Assembly: GCA_949318235.1 (NCBI GenBank)
Contig: OX439128.1
Coordinates: 43,489,476-43,553,475, forward strand
Length of the DNA stretch: 64,000 nt
Direction: 5' to 3'
DNA from: Ecdyonurus torrentis
Taxonomy: Eukaryota > Arthropoda > Insecta > Ephemeroptera > Heptageniidae
The first letter of the stretch is position 1. Every line of letters begins with the position of its first letter. The notes beneath the pieces were generated by a model that worked only from the letters and a program-made list of their open reading frames with translations, had not been told where the DNA came from and searched no databases. The translations under genes were made by a program, and so were the position numbers. Below, one piece after another: positions 39,000 through 53,193 of the stretch.

Positions 39000-39824
39000 C
39001 ACCATTAACATGCGCCGCAATGGTAGCACGCCGTGTTGTGTCTGTGACACATACACCAATACACGGTCACACAACTGATCTCGCGAATACCAAACATTAA
39101 CAAATCTCCAAGAATAAGAGAATAAAATTACTTGCCACATACACATGTACAGCTAATTTATTTCATCAATTTTATGTCATGAAAATCGATTTTCTTTATA
39201 TTATATTATGTATTATACTCTAAAAATAATGGTATTGCTTTTTTGCTTATAGAATGAGTAATTTATAAATTAATATAAAATAATATATTATTCAATATCC
39301 TGGCTAATTTTTATTCAAGGCTATATACTGAGATATGCAAAATATTGAATAGAGTAATTTTATTTGTTTTAAATCTGATCTACTATAAGATAAGAAAAAT
39401 CAATAGTAAATATTATAGGTGCTATATTTTATATCAATTCATTATCTTTACATGGAGCTATAAAAGTATTAATATACTTTCATGTATTTATATTACAATG
39501 ATTGAGCCTTCAATGCAGATAGAATATCTATATGAAAAAGCACTTCAAAGCATTAGCATAATATAATATAGTTGATATATTATCATTATTTAAAATGATT
39601 TCTTACATAAATAAGTCTTATTAAAGTTTTCTTTGAATCGCTTTGCTAATACTAAAATTTTATGTCAAATAAAAAGAATAATTCAAAATAAGCTTAAACA
39701 AATTAAATGTAAATGTATTACAGACATACAACTAATTTGAAATGTTTCAAATTTATAAGATTTTATTAATTAATTGATACTAAATAATTTTTTTTTAAAT
39801 TCTAAAGTGAAAATTTTATGAGAT

Positions 39825-39856
<32 letters not shown>

Positions 39857-40005
39857 ACAAGAAAAAAAGCCAAAATAAAGAATTCAATGTTTATTATTGC
39901 TCATGTTTAATATACTTTTGGTACAAAATCAAATTAATTTTTTTCATTTAAATACTTGATACAAGTGTTTCATATGAAAACAAAAGTGAATCATAGGTAA
40001 GTTGA
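39000..40005. other. gap between the CRAL-TRIO gene and gene E
   Basis: AT-rich, with a GA tract at about 39830-39856 and nothing coding on either strand that I can support. Confidence 0.45.
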
Positions 40006-41750
40006 TTATTTGGCTGCACTAGGGATGTACTCATGCATATTTTTTGGGCTCACAAATTTGATCAAGTCCACTGCACCCGATGGCAGCCAAGTCTTGATGA
40101 TGTTGAAGGCAGCTGGAAGAACACGGAGAAGGTCGTAAATAGCGTATAAGAAGGAAGTGTTTTTTTAAAAAAACATTTCCTAGCTTACTAATTCAATCTC
40201 GTATTTAACACAATTTTTTTTAATAAAAAAACTTGTGTTAAATTACGTGTTGCAAGTATTTTTTTTTTGACTTTAAGTTATCATTATTATTGTTTTGCAA
40301 ATTATTTTCAAACAACAATATAGAAAAGAATTCTCAAGTTAAGTTGTTTTTTTTTTAATAATTTTTATAAGAGACTTCAAAATATAAAACAACAAAGTGA
40401 ATATTCATAATAAATATTTAAATTTTGTAGTATAAAAAATTAAAGCAGATTAAAATTTATTAATATAATAAATTAATTCCGATTATCTTATCTACCTAAA
40501 AATCATATTGACATTGCTTATCAGTTGTGTCAAACGTTACTGATAACTGATGGCTCTTATTTTGATTATATTATTTTTATCTTTTTAATCCAGAATTAAC
40601 TAAACTGTAAACGTGTTTTGAAATCTTAATAAAATATTATACAATGATGGATTACATGAATTATTAAGATATTTCTTCAAAACAATAACAACTACCCAAA
40701 TTTTTTATATATGCATTTTTTTATATATATAATTATATACATGGCAGTTTCTATGATATGGATTAGAATTTGTAGAACGATTTACTTACCGTTCAAGATC
40801 CAAGCCATATCAAGTACAACGATGTAACTCAGGAACTTGGGGTAATAGTTCGTAAAAAGTCCAATAAAATACTTTACGAAATCCAAGTCCATATTTGAGA
40901 GTCCACAGTCAGTCATGTCAAAAAGGACAGAGATTTTTTCTTTCTTCTCTCTAAAACGTTCAAATTGTTAGATTCAATTTTGAAAACAAAGTTGTCTGAA
41001 TCATTACAATATTTTAATGAAAATATTCGTAATTTAGTAAAATAAAAAGGGCCTACTTTTGGAATTTCTCGAACCAGTATACAACGTATCTCTTGATATC
41101 TTTTAAATCCTGCTTTCCTTTCTCGTGATATTTACATTTGAACGTGAGAATTGTGTAACCATCTTTATCTGTCTTGTGTTCGAAAATACCAATTCTCTCT
41201 CCATATTCTGCAGAGTTGACGTTGCTCTCGTTGATGTCTGCCAATGTTAATTTTAATTACAACACTGTGAATTTTTATTGAGTATCTATAAATTATATTC
41301 AATTACCATTAACTTCCATGGACTTTCTCCATTCAAGTGCTTCCCAAAGCATTTTCAATGATTTTTTCATGTCTAATTCTTGAGCAATTAAAAATTTTCC
41401 AAGCCATTTGTCATCTTTATTAACTCTGTCCATATCAGCTTGATGGAAACCACCTATAAACACAATATAAATAATTTATATATATATATATAATACAGAA
41501 TTAGGAATGTGATCGTATTAACAGTCTATTAAGAATTGTTTATTAATTTCATAATCTTTTATTTTGTATAGAATTATACCATATTATTAGTATATTTTCA
41601 ACAGATATTATAGTCACGCATCTTTGATTACTGATTCCAAATAAAAATATATTTTGCTTAAGTTATACCTGGAACAGAAGCTGCATCATCTTTAACTTTT
41701 TTCAACAGCTGCTGCCTCAGGTCCTCAATCTGTTGCTTGGTTGGCTCCAT
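40006..41750 (-). CDS. MOSPD2-like protein, CRAL-TRIO domain only
   Basis: Five exons: 41669-41750, 41307-41453, 41057-41237, 40790-40950 and 40006-40112, giving 225 residues with continuous phases (1, 1, 2, 1). Residues 29-75 are the CRAL-TRIO N-terminal helices (VNKDDKWLGKFLIAQELDMK, WEALEWRKSMEVN). The lipid-binding fold follows (IFEHKTDKDGYTILTFKCKY, YVVYWFEKF, ISVLFDMTDCGLSNMDLDFV, YYPKFLSYIVVLDMAWILNA, KTWLPSGAVDLIKFVSPKN). The spacing matches the N-terminal half of motile sperm domain-containing protein 2. MOSPD2 normally continues with a CWGG-type segment, a major sperm protein (VAP-like) domain and a membrane anchor; this protein stops right after EYIPSAAK. It should therefore be soluble and unable to tether the ER through FFAT binding. 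It has no signal peptide and is not related to the flanking secreted family. Confidence 0.8.
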
Positions 41751-42979
41751 CTTGTGAAAGAAAAGTCTGATCAAATTACCACGATTTTATAACACGTGAA
41801 CAGCTTTTTCGGTAATCTATTAATAATTTATCTTGAGATTAAATGATACGCTACCTTGAACCTTATAGTGTAACTCATCATATAATAAGATAAATAATTG
41901 AATATTTATGTTATGTTTGTACGTACACCTTCATATTTTACGTGGATTCACTTATAATATGTTTGTCAATGTATATAATTTTTTTATTGACAATAAAGTC
42001 AATAATTTATTTATTTTATTCATTTAATATTCATGATACAATAGTATTTTTCTGTGGGTTTTAATAATTGTTTCTGTAGGCACATCATACAGGACTTATT
42101 TAAATAAAGCTGGCTCATATACAGAGCTTTATTTTTTACTTTTTATTGAAAATATTTCTCCCTATATAATCTAGACTTGTATGACTTTTTTTTTTTAAAT
42201 GATGAGGCCCAAAATTAAGTAAAATGTGGTAATCCTTATTTGTGATCAAAATTTTCCTAGATTTATGCCCAGAAAAAATTAAACACTAGTATCAATATTT
42301 TATTTGTCATAAATATTAAATTGGCAATAATAATGAAAATACAGAAGAAAAAAAATCTTAATTTATATTTTGCTGTAAATATGAGATTATTATTACTACT
42401 ATTTCATTTAATGTTATCAACAAAGCCAGATTTTTTTTTTTTTTTTTTTTTGAGTGCACCATGACATTTTCCAACTGAGGACATTTAGCAAGTAGTTTCA
42501 CTGATAAAGTTTCATTATATACATTTAAATATCCTTATCTGAGGTAATACAAGCTATAAGTAAGTTGATATTAATTGTTTATGAAAATAGAAGTCACCTT
42601 GACATCTTAATCAGTGCACAGATATGTAATACAGTTATCTTTTGATGTAGTGAAGTTTTATGTAATGAATTTTCAACCACTTAGAAGGAATTTCAATGGT
42701 AACACTTTTGATGTAATGAAATATTCACTATATATATTCCACTTACGAAAGTCTAGATTGAGTTTTTTAAACTAAGAAAATTATATTATAATTTAGTAGA
42801 ATTTTGTTTGACCAATGAAACCAATCTAAAAGAAAGAAAGAAAAAAAAAAAAAAAAAAAAAAAACATATTGAGACGAGCGGAAACTGTTCAGTGTCACGT
42901 TGTTGTTTTAAAAAATAATATTTTAGTATCTTGCTTCATAATTTATCATTACGCTTTTTTTTTATTTATCTATAAATTT

Positions 42980-43464
42980 CAGTCTTGCAGTCGGTAACGT
43001 AAAATCGTTAACGTTAAGTTAACTATAACGTTAACTGGTTATTTCTATAATATAGATTAACAACATTGCAAAAAGTAACATTATAGTTATAGATTAATAA
43101 AAATTGAAGTTAACATAGCGTGAACTATAACGTTACTTTTTGAAAGAAAATTTTACTTTATACAGATTGAAAAAACAAAATCAAGTAACGAAGTGAAAGA
43201 AATTAAATAAAATTACCCTTTTATTTTATAAATGAGTAAATATAAGTAAAATATTAACTTTTTAAATGATTAAATTTACGAATAATCATAAAAAATACAT
43301 ATGTATCCTTTAAAAAAGCTGTTAACGTTATAGTTAACGCAAGTTAACGTTTACGTTATAGTTGAGGAAAAATTAGAGTTAACGTTATCGTGAAAGTTAT
43401 AGTTTTATATGAAATTAACTTAACGTTAACGTTATAGAAAATTCAGGTAACGACTACAAGACTG
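42980..43464. mobile_element. hAT-like MITE
   Basis: 485 bases starting CAGTCTTGCAGTCGGTAACG, and ending so that the reverse strand reads CAGTCTTGTAGTCGTTACC. The flanks are ATAAATTT (42972-42979) and ATAAAATT (43465-43472), an 8-base target duplication with one mismatch. CAG ends plus 8-base duplications are typical of the hAT superfamily. The interior is filled with GTTAACGTTA palindromes and has no transposase, so it is non-autonomous. Confidence 0.75.
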
Positions 43465-44100
43465 ATAAAATTAAATATTTTAGTATTTTTATTACAAGTG
43501 AAAACTATGATAAACGTAAAATACTTGAAAAAAGTGAAAAATAATAAAATTAAAAATAAAATTAAAAGAGAAAAAAACAACTTATTTAGCATAATATACA
43601 TCTATAAGCATCTATATACATCTATACAGCATAATTCATGCATTTATTAATTGAAAAAAAAATGTTTCACATAAAATTTGGTAAACAAATATGGAATATT
43701 TAATCTAAAAGCCCAAATATGTTTATATATAAAATAAGAATAAGCATCTGTGAAGGTGTTTTTGTATAAATTACACAATAATTTAAAATGCGTTTTCAGT
43801 ACAGTTTGCAATAAAATATAGCACGCCGATTGACTTTTGAAATGCTACTGTTTAAGATTACTCAATATAATTTACACTTATGCACATCGGGTCAACTGTC
43901 CTTGTCATAAAATGTTGAAAACATGAAATGAAGGCTGGCACGTTTGACAATTGTCTTTAGTAATTTCTGCCACCTACTTTAATTAACCAACCTTAATTAT
44001 CTTTGCAGCATTCTTATCTTATTGAATGTCTTTCGTAAATTGGTTTCTTTATACCAATATTTTTACCCTTTAAAAAAAAAAAGCAAAACGTTTTATGTCA

Positions 44101-44139
<39 letters not shown>

Positions 44140-44373
44140 TACGATATAATTTCACAATACAGATCTACAGAAATGTTTTAAATTGTTAATAAGCTGAAAA
44201 CATTTGTATCTAGTTTGATTTTTATTTACTTTTTTAACCATTTCTGTCTTTCGTGTTTATTTTGGCTTATAGCAGTAGCATACATGCATTACTAAAAAGT
44301 AGGCATTATTTTCACAAAAACGACAGTCCTAAGACAGAGCAAATAATTTTAATGTATTTTGTTCTGTAAAGTA

Positions 44374-44800
44374 TAGTGAGGCCCCTTAGCAATGATTGGC
44401 TGCTCAAAAAAATTAGACACATTCATTCATTCATTTATTCATTCATTCATTCATTCATTCCTTTTTTTTTTTTTTTTTTTTTTTTTGAGCCGATAAAAGT
44501 GAAGTTTGTTCTGTAAAGTATCTCATTAACATTGATTGGCTGACCAACAAAATAAGACACATACATTGGTTGATCTTGATTTTTGAGCCGATAAAAGTGA
44601 GTCGCTTGTTGAGCATGGAACTTTTTTTTGTGAAGTTTCGTTCATTCATATCAGGTCTAAAGTTCTAAACAAAGAAATAATAATGATCCGCTAAAGACCG
44701 CTATACATATAAACGTAGTAAACAGGTAATGACGTCATGATCAGATGTTTTCAACAAAGGAAAAATTTCGAAGCTGGTTCAAGAGTTGTGTGTGTAGTAA
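44374..44800. repeat. dispersed repeat, copy 2, with partial 5' duplication
   Basis: Matches 33762-34060. The 5' third appears twice (44374-44505 and 44507-44600): each begins with a GTATAGTGAG or GTATCTCATT variant and TGATTGGCTG, and contains TTTTGAGCCGATAAAAGTGA. They are separated by an ATTC microsatellite and T-run. The remainder has CAGGTCTAAAGTTCTAAAC and GTAATGACGTCATGATCAGA. Confidence 0.75.
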
Positions 44801-45919
44801 GTGTAGTTTATAAAGCAAACTTATGTCTTAAAGGGGGGGGGGGGGGGAATATATAATAAATCATTAAAATATACATTTATTTTTTAAAGTTTTATTATTA
44901 TTATTGGTATCAAAAAGTGTTTTTGCACTTTTATATCATGACGCATCGACATGTCCTTTAACCCTTTCATTTATTAAATTATATACTGTATACTTCAGAA
45001 TAATCAATATCTTAGCTCGATGATTTTTATAAGCATAAAATTTTTTCTTACGTTTCTTACTTATGAGTCTTGACTTCTTGAGGTATTATCAATATTGAAA
45101 CTTAAGTTTGATGTATTCAGTGTATATTTTTATTGTTTCTATTACAATAATAATAGTAAACTTCATTTTTGTACCAGTCAAAATAAAATTTGACTTAATA
45201 TATTTATTGAATTTAATATTATTATCTTATTTAAATAAATTATTATTTAATATTGAACTGTTCAAGATACATTCATATAAAGCTAAAATATCATTTATTG
45301 TAATACTCGTATCATATATTTCACATGTTTGTTAACTTTTTTATTCAAAATATCTATAAATTTAAACTTCATTGTTTATATATATTTTATATATATATTT
45401 TATATATAAAATCACTCCTGTATAATTATATATAACTATAATTATATTGTTATCACTAACATGCTATATTTTTTTAATATACACACACAGAAACACTATA
45501 AAAGGGAAGGTAGATAAAGGCAACGAAACACAAAATATATGAGAAACTAAATAATTTTATTAAATAAGAAAACCTCACTACATCTTATTAACTACATAAT
45601 ATATGTTATCGATGTTATGCACTACATATAAAAATACAAAAAATATATATTAATAGAAGTTTCTTTGAGCAGTTTGTATGGCAGTGGAATTGGCAGTAAA
45701 ATTAATTATAAAGTTTTGTCAAGATTTGTGTATTTCCACATTTTTAACATTACTCTATAGCATAAGACAGTTATAAAAATAATTAATAAATAAATTTGAA
45801 AACAGTTAAAGGTTTCTTTTTTTCTTTTTAAGAGACTAATTTTTTCAAATGTATCGTTAAATAATGTTGTCATCTATCGTTGATTCTTTTTCTTTGGTCT
45901 TGTCGTGCAAACCTTGGGT

Positions 45920-46758
45920 TTATTTTCCAGAGCTGAAACAAGTAATACGTAATTGTTAAAATAAAACAAATTATAGACATTGACATTACAGTAGTGTTTA
46001 ATAACTTATCAAGTTAAAAAGACCATACGAAAGATATTTTTAAAATATTCAGACAAGAAATTTTATATTATTCGGCAACTTTTGTGTATGTTACGCCAGG
46101 AACATATTTTATTTGGTTCAAAAACTATTATTTCATTTAATTGATTTAAACATCAAGCTTACCCGTGTCTGAAGTTACCACCGGAGAATTGTCCCCCATA
46201 AGCGATTGCGTGACTGTTCGATGATGCTCCCTTGCCGCGACTGTAACTGGTAGCAATAGCAGTGGATCCCTTGCCTGCCAACTTGCTGTAATCTGGGGGA
46301 GCACCACCGTCATTTCCTTCGTCTTCCTCTTCCTCGTCTTCTTCGCTGGCTTTCTGAGGACGACTGGGACGTGAGGGACGAGCGCGGCCTCCATTACGAA
46401 TAGGTCTGCAATTAGCCCTTTAAGTTTTATACATCCTACTTATCAAATTATCTTTTAATTTATATTTTAAATTGTGAATTAAAAGTAATGACACATACTA
46501 ATAAAAATTAAATTATTCGTGTTTAAAACACAATGAGAGACAAATATTGAAGAATATAATAGATTGTAAAATATTAAAAACATAACTTTACTACTTTTAA
46601 ATGGTATTTTGTTTGTTTTATTGCCTAGAAAATGATAATTATATCCAGTGAAGATGAAACTCAACAAATCAATCACACACAAATAAGGAGCATTATTTCA
46701 TTACATACTTTAATTACAAACCACGTTATTTGTCAGCAATTCAAGTTATATTATATGA

Positions 46759-46791
<33 letters not shown>

Positions 46792-47691
46792 ATAAACATG
46801 TAGACTTACTTGACAACTTCTTCTTCATCTTCCTCGGGTGAGGCGTAAGCTGGAGCATCTTGAGTGTGAGTTGCGTAGCCAGCAAACGATGCACTTGCAC
46901 GACGAGCTGCAGCACGTCTGGATCGCATCATAATCTGCGCATCTATATAAGAAATCGTCATTACTACATAAACTATGACACATTAACTGGAAGTAAATGT
47001 ACCCGGTAGTTAAGATCGTATTGAGACTTCTTTTGACCTTCATGCCATCAATAAAGTGCGTATGCCAAGTTAGAATGCAATACACGTTTGCCAAAAAAAA
47101 GTTTAATGATTTTATACTACGCAATTCAATAAGATTATTGAACTTCATATTACGTAGCTGAATAAGTTGTATTAGGAAATAAAACTTAGTTTAATGATCA
47201 TATTTTATGAGTAGTAAAATTTTTATTTATCATAAAAACATATTTGGAACTTTTATGTTTCAATTACTTATAAATTCATAGATAGTATAAAAAACATTAA
47301 ACACTTCCCTTTATTTTTTAAGAGAACTATGTAAAGTGTAAACTTAAGTTTCTTAATAATCATGTTTTGACGATGTATTAGGTGATTAAAATTGACTGTA
47401 TTTGATCGCAATTAAAAATTACACATGTTTAAAAAAAATATTAATAATAATAATATATTCTTAAAGATCAAGTAATTTTTGCTTAAATATATAGTACTAA
47501 TTTAAAAAAGTAGCGTAGAAATGAAATGTTGTAAGTCCAAATTATTAAAAAAAATATATATATGATTGAATATGCGGATGCTTAAAATTCAATGTCAATA
47601 AAATCTTACCATCATCTAGAGGTTGAGCGAGAGCTGTAACTGCAAGACAGCAGACGAGAGCTGCGAGAACGAAGATGCTTTGAGATACCAT
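45920..47691 (-). CDS. gene F: secreted acidic/basic block protein
   Basis: Four exons: 47610-47691, 46810-46942, 46163-46405 and 45920-45932, giving 156 residues with phases 1, 2, 2. The signal peptide is nearly identical to gene E, then QPLDD. Exon 2 is basic (MMRSRRAAARRASASFAGYA), with THTQ, then acidic (PEEDEEEVVK). Exon 3 has an Arg/Pro block (RNGGRARPSRPSRPQ), an acidic run, PPDYSKLAG and STAIATSYSRGKGASSNSHA, ending NFRHG. The donor GG|GTAAGC overlaps a TAA. The last exon (after TTGTTTCAG) adds SGK and a stop, where genes B, E and G add one aromatic residue; reading through would end at HG. The exon 3 core is very close to gene E, which lacks the Arg/Pro block. The role is unknown. 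Confidence 0.78.
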
Positions 47692-47732
47692 GATGATGAG
47701 TTACTGGATATTCAACCACGGTACGGACATCA

Positions 47733-47756
47733 CTTTATATAGGTGGTAGCCCCACC
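47733..47756 (-). promoter_or_regulatory. gene F promoter: GGTGGGGC box plus TATA
   Basis: Minus-strand GGTGGGGC (47749-47756), then TATATAAAG (47733-47741), with the same spacing as gene E. Identity to the gene E promoter continues upstream to about 47790 (CATGCGCCGCAATGGTAGCA on the plus strand) and then ends. Confidence 0.7.
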
Positions 47757-47799
47757 GCGCCACTATTAACATGCGCCGCAATGGTAGCAAGTAACCAAG

Positions 47800-50096
47800 A
47801 CATTGGTGTGCGCAAAAGAATACTAAACAATACATCCAACAGGAATTACCATTACCAATCATTTTCTCTCTGCTAATTTTTTCTAAATGTCGTCGTGAGA
47901 AATTCATTCGTTTTATTTTAAAACATATCGATTCTACCTTTTTTGCTTACAGAATGAAGGATTTAAATGCATTTAGTATAAATTTTGATTGCAATCTGAT
48001 CATGTACATAATGTACACTGTTGCATTGTATGTAATAATAACGATATAATGGATTGATTGTACATGTTGTGATTATACATTGGTTGTTTATCATACTATG
48101 TATTTATTATAATGATATGAAATTTTCAACTTCCAAGAATAATTTTGGTCTCATTTTTGGTGAAATTTCGTAGAATTTCATAATGTCAAAGCCAAGAAGG
48201 TTAAGAGGTTTCCCTAAATTTTGGAAAAGAAACTTTTTGCACTGAAAAAGGTCATATCATTCAAACTTAAATGTATCTAAAATATACTGTGAAGCTACTG
48301 CACAGTAATAGCATATTTATTGAACTCACAAAGTCAGTTGCAAGAAACGGATTTTAGGTTATTCATTTAATTGTTGTTATTATTGCGTTGAATGGCATAA
48401 TCTTAATAATTATATATTAAATACGTTGAAATTATTTCCTAAATAAAACATAATCACTTTTTACTGCAATATAATATCAAAAAAATTTCATGCTAAAAAC
48501 ACTTTTATTCTGATTTATTTTTAAATGAATGAAAATCACTGTCTCGCAATTTTTCTTCTATTCTTTATTTTAATACATTAACTTGTATTATAAAAAATAC
48601 AAGGGTGTTTATTGTCTTATTTTGTATGTTTTAATCGATTGTCATAAATTGGTGCTGTTGCTACGATAGAAGACCTCAGATAAACTTTACAGTGTCGAGC
48701 CCTCCAAAGTTGTGTTGATTCGAGGAATCACAAGGCGGGCTGGCACGCCGAGTTTGTTTCATTGGAAGAGGTGTGACGTTCGACCGTTCGTTCGATCACC
48801 CACGTAAAGAGATCCGGGATCGAGTGATCATGATGTAGCAGACGCAGCCAAGTGGCCCTTGTCAATACTTTGACATTCAAACGTATCTTCACACATTTTA
48901 TTTCATGCAATTACAATACAAAAATGATATAAAAAATAAAATAAACTAATGAGAAATTTAATATTTTGCTGTAATCGTTACATTGCTGTAGCGATTGTAT
49001 TTTGATGCAAATTTTAAAATATTGAAAACTACGTACAAGTTTTGTCTTTCTGATAAATGTAAGTAATCAATTTGTGTGTGTAATATATTATGTAAAACGC
49101 TGAAACTTCTAATTTCCATTTCTTACATTTGTAAGATAATATTAATTTTTATCCATTCAGACACGAACATTATTCCAAATCGTTTCATTGCAACAATGTA
49201 TGATGGTCTACATAATACTGTTCCATTTTGATTTTATTAACTTACAAAAAGTATTCAAGGCTTCATTGGCTCCAAAAATCTTCATTTGTGGTGATAATAA
49301 AATATTTAAATCAATATTTAATCTCTTTTGGAAGCATCAAAATAGTGTAATATAATTTTTTTTTTTTACTAAAAGTTGATGTAGACAACTAATAAAAATA
49401 GTAAATTCAAATCAAAAAAATAAAATAGAAAAATAATACAAAATACCTGTGTTGCAAATAATTTATTTAAAAAATATAATACAAAAAAGTTATAGTATAA
49501 TAATAAGAATAAGAAAAAAAAATGTAAAAGAAAATAAAGAAGAGAATAAAATAATACATGCATTGGTAATCACATTTGGTCACCGCAAACAAAAACTTTG
49601 TTAGCTTGGTTTGTATTTGATACAACAACCAGTTATGGCAAATATTTTTGTCGTCTATAATTATTATTTTTGTTGATAGTAATTGCTTATAATCAGTAAT
49701 AATTAAAGTGTAGGAAATAGTTTTCAATTTGCAATTATATCATTTTTCTTTTCAAAAGTTAGCATTTTTATGTGAATCGAACTCATTTAGAGCTACAGAA
49801 CTCTATCAAAAATTTTGTGACGAGAAGCCAACGATTTTTTTTTTTTTTTTTTAGTGTTTAATACACAGAGACTAAATTTATACTACATTTGATTTTTTAT
49901 TTGTAAATTTAAAGAATCTATATTTTCTTAGTAAAAACGCTTTAATTGAGGTACTGATTTCAAGCATTTACAATATCATATTAAAAATATGGTTTTAATA
50001 TTAATTTATTTAATATTGTTGCATATTTATAGCAACGATTGCGTGGAACTGTTGACTTTGCGATTGTTTAGGTGTGTAGAGTTATCTTGTGTTAAT
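47800..50096. other. gap between genes F and G
   Basis: No gene is supported. A GC-richer patch at 48650-48870 has no long frame or tRNA-like structure that I can see. The rest is AT-rich with a T-run at 49835-49852. It should include the 3' UTR of gene G. Confidence 0.45.
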
Positions 50097-53129
<3,033 letters not shown>

Positions 53130-53171
53130 GGTGATAGATTGAGTGTGTGATTATTGACCATAAAACATCCT

Positions 53172-53193
53172 CTTATATAGCACAAGCCCCACC
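53172..53193 (-). promoter_or_regulatory. gene G promoter: GGTGGGGC box plus TATA
   Basis: Minus-strand GGTGGGGC (53186-53193), then CTATATAAG (53172-53180), about 43 bases before the start codon. The arrangement is the same as in genes C, E and F. Confidence 0.7.

Larger units (their letters stand above)
41760..45915. other. repeat-rich gap upstream of the CRAL-TRIO gene
   Basis: No gene is supported. It contains a hAT-like MITE (42980-43464), a GA tract (44109-44134), an ATTC-repeat stretch near 44423-44460, the dispersed repeat at 44374-44800, a G14 run near 44835 and AT-rich filler. The 3' UTR of gene F lies at its right side. Confidence 0.5.

Noticed and set aside
46146..46394. 82-residue minus-strand frame starting MEAALVPHVPVV
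   Set aside because: It is an alternative frame of gene F exon 3; the correct frame is fixed by splice phase and by the AIATSYSRGKGASS motif.
48650..48870. GC-richer patch considered as tRNA or ncRNA
   Set aside because: No B-box (GGTTCGAATCC-like) sequence and no cloverleaf pairing found by eye.
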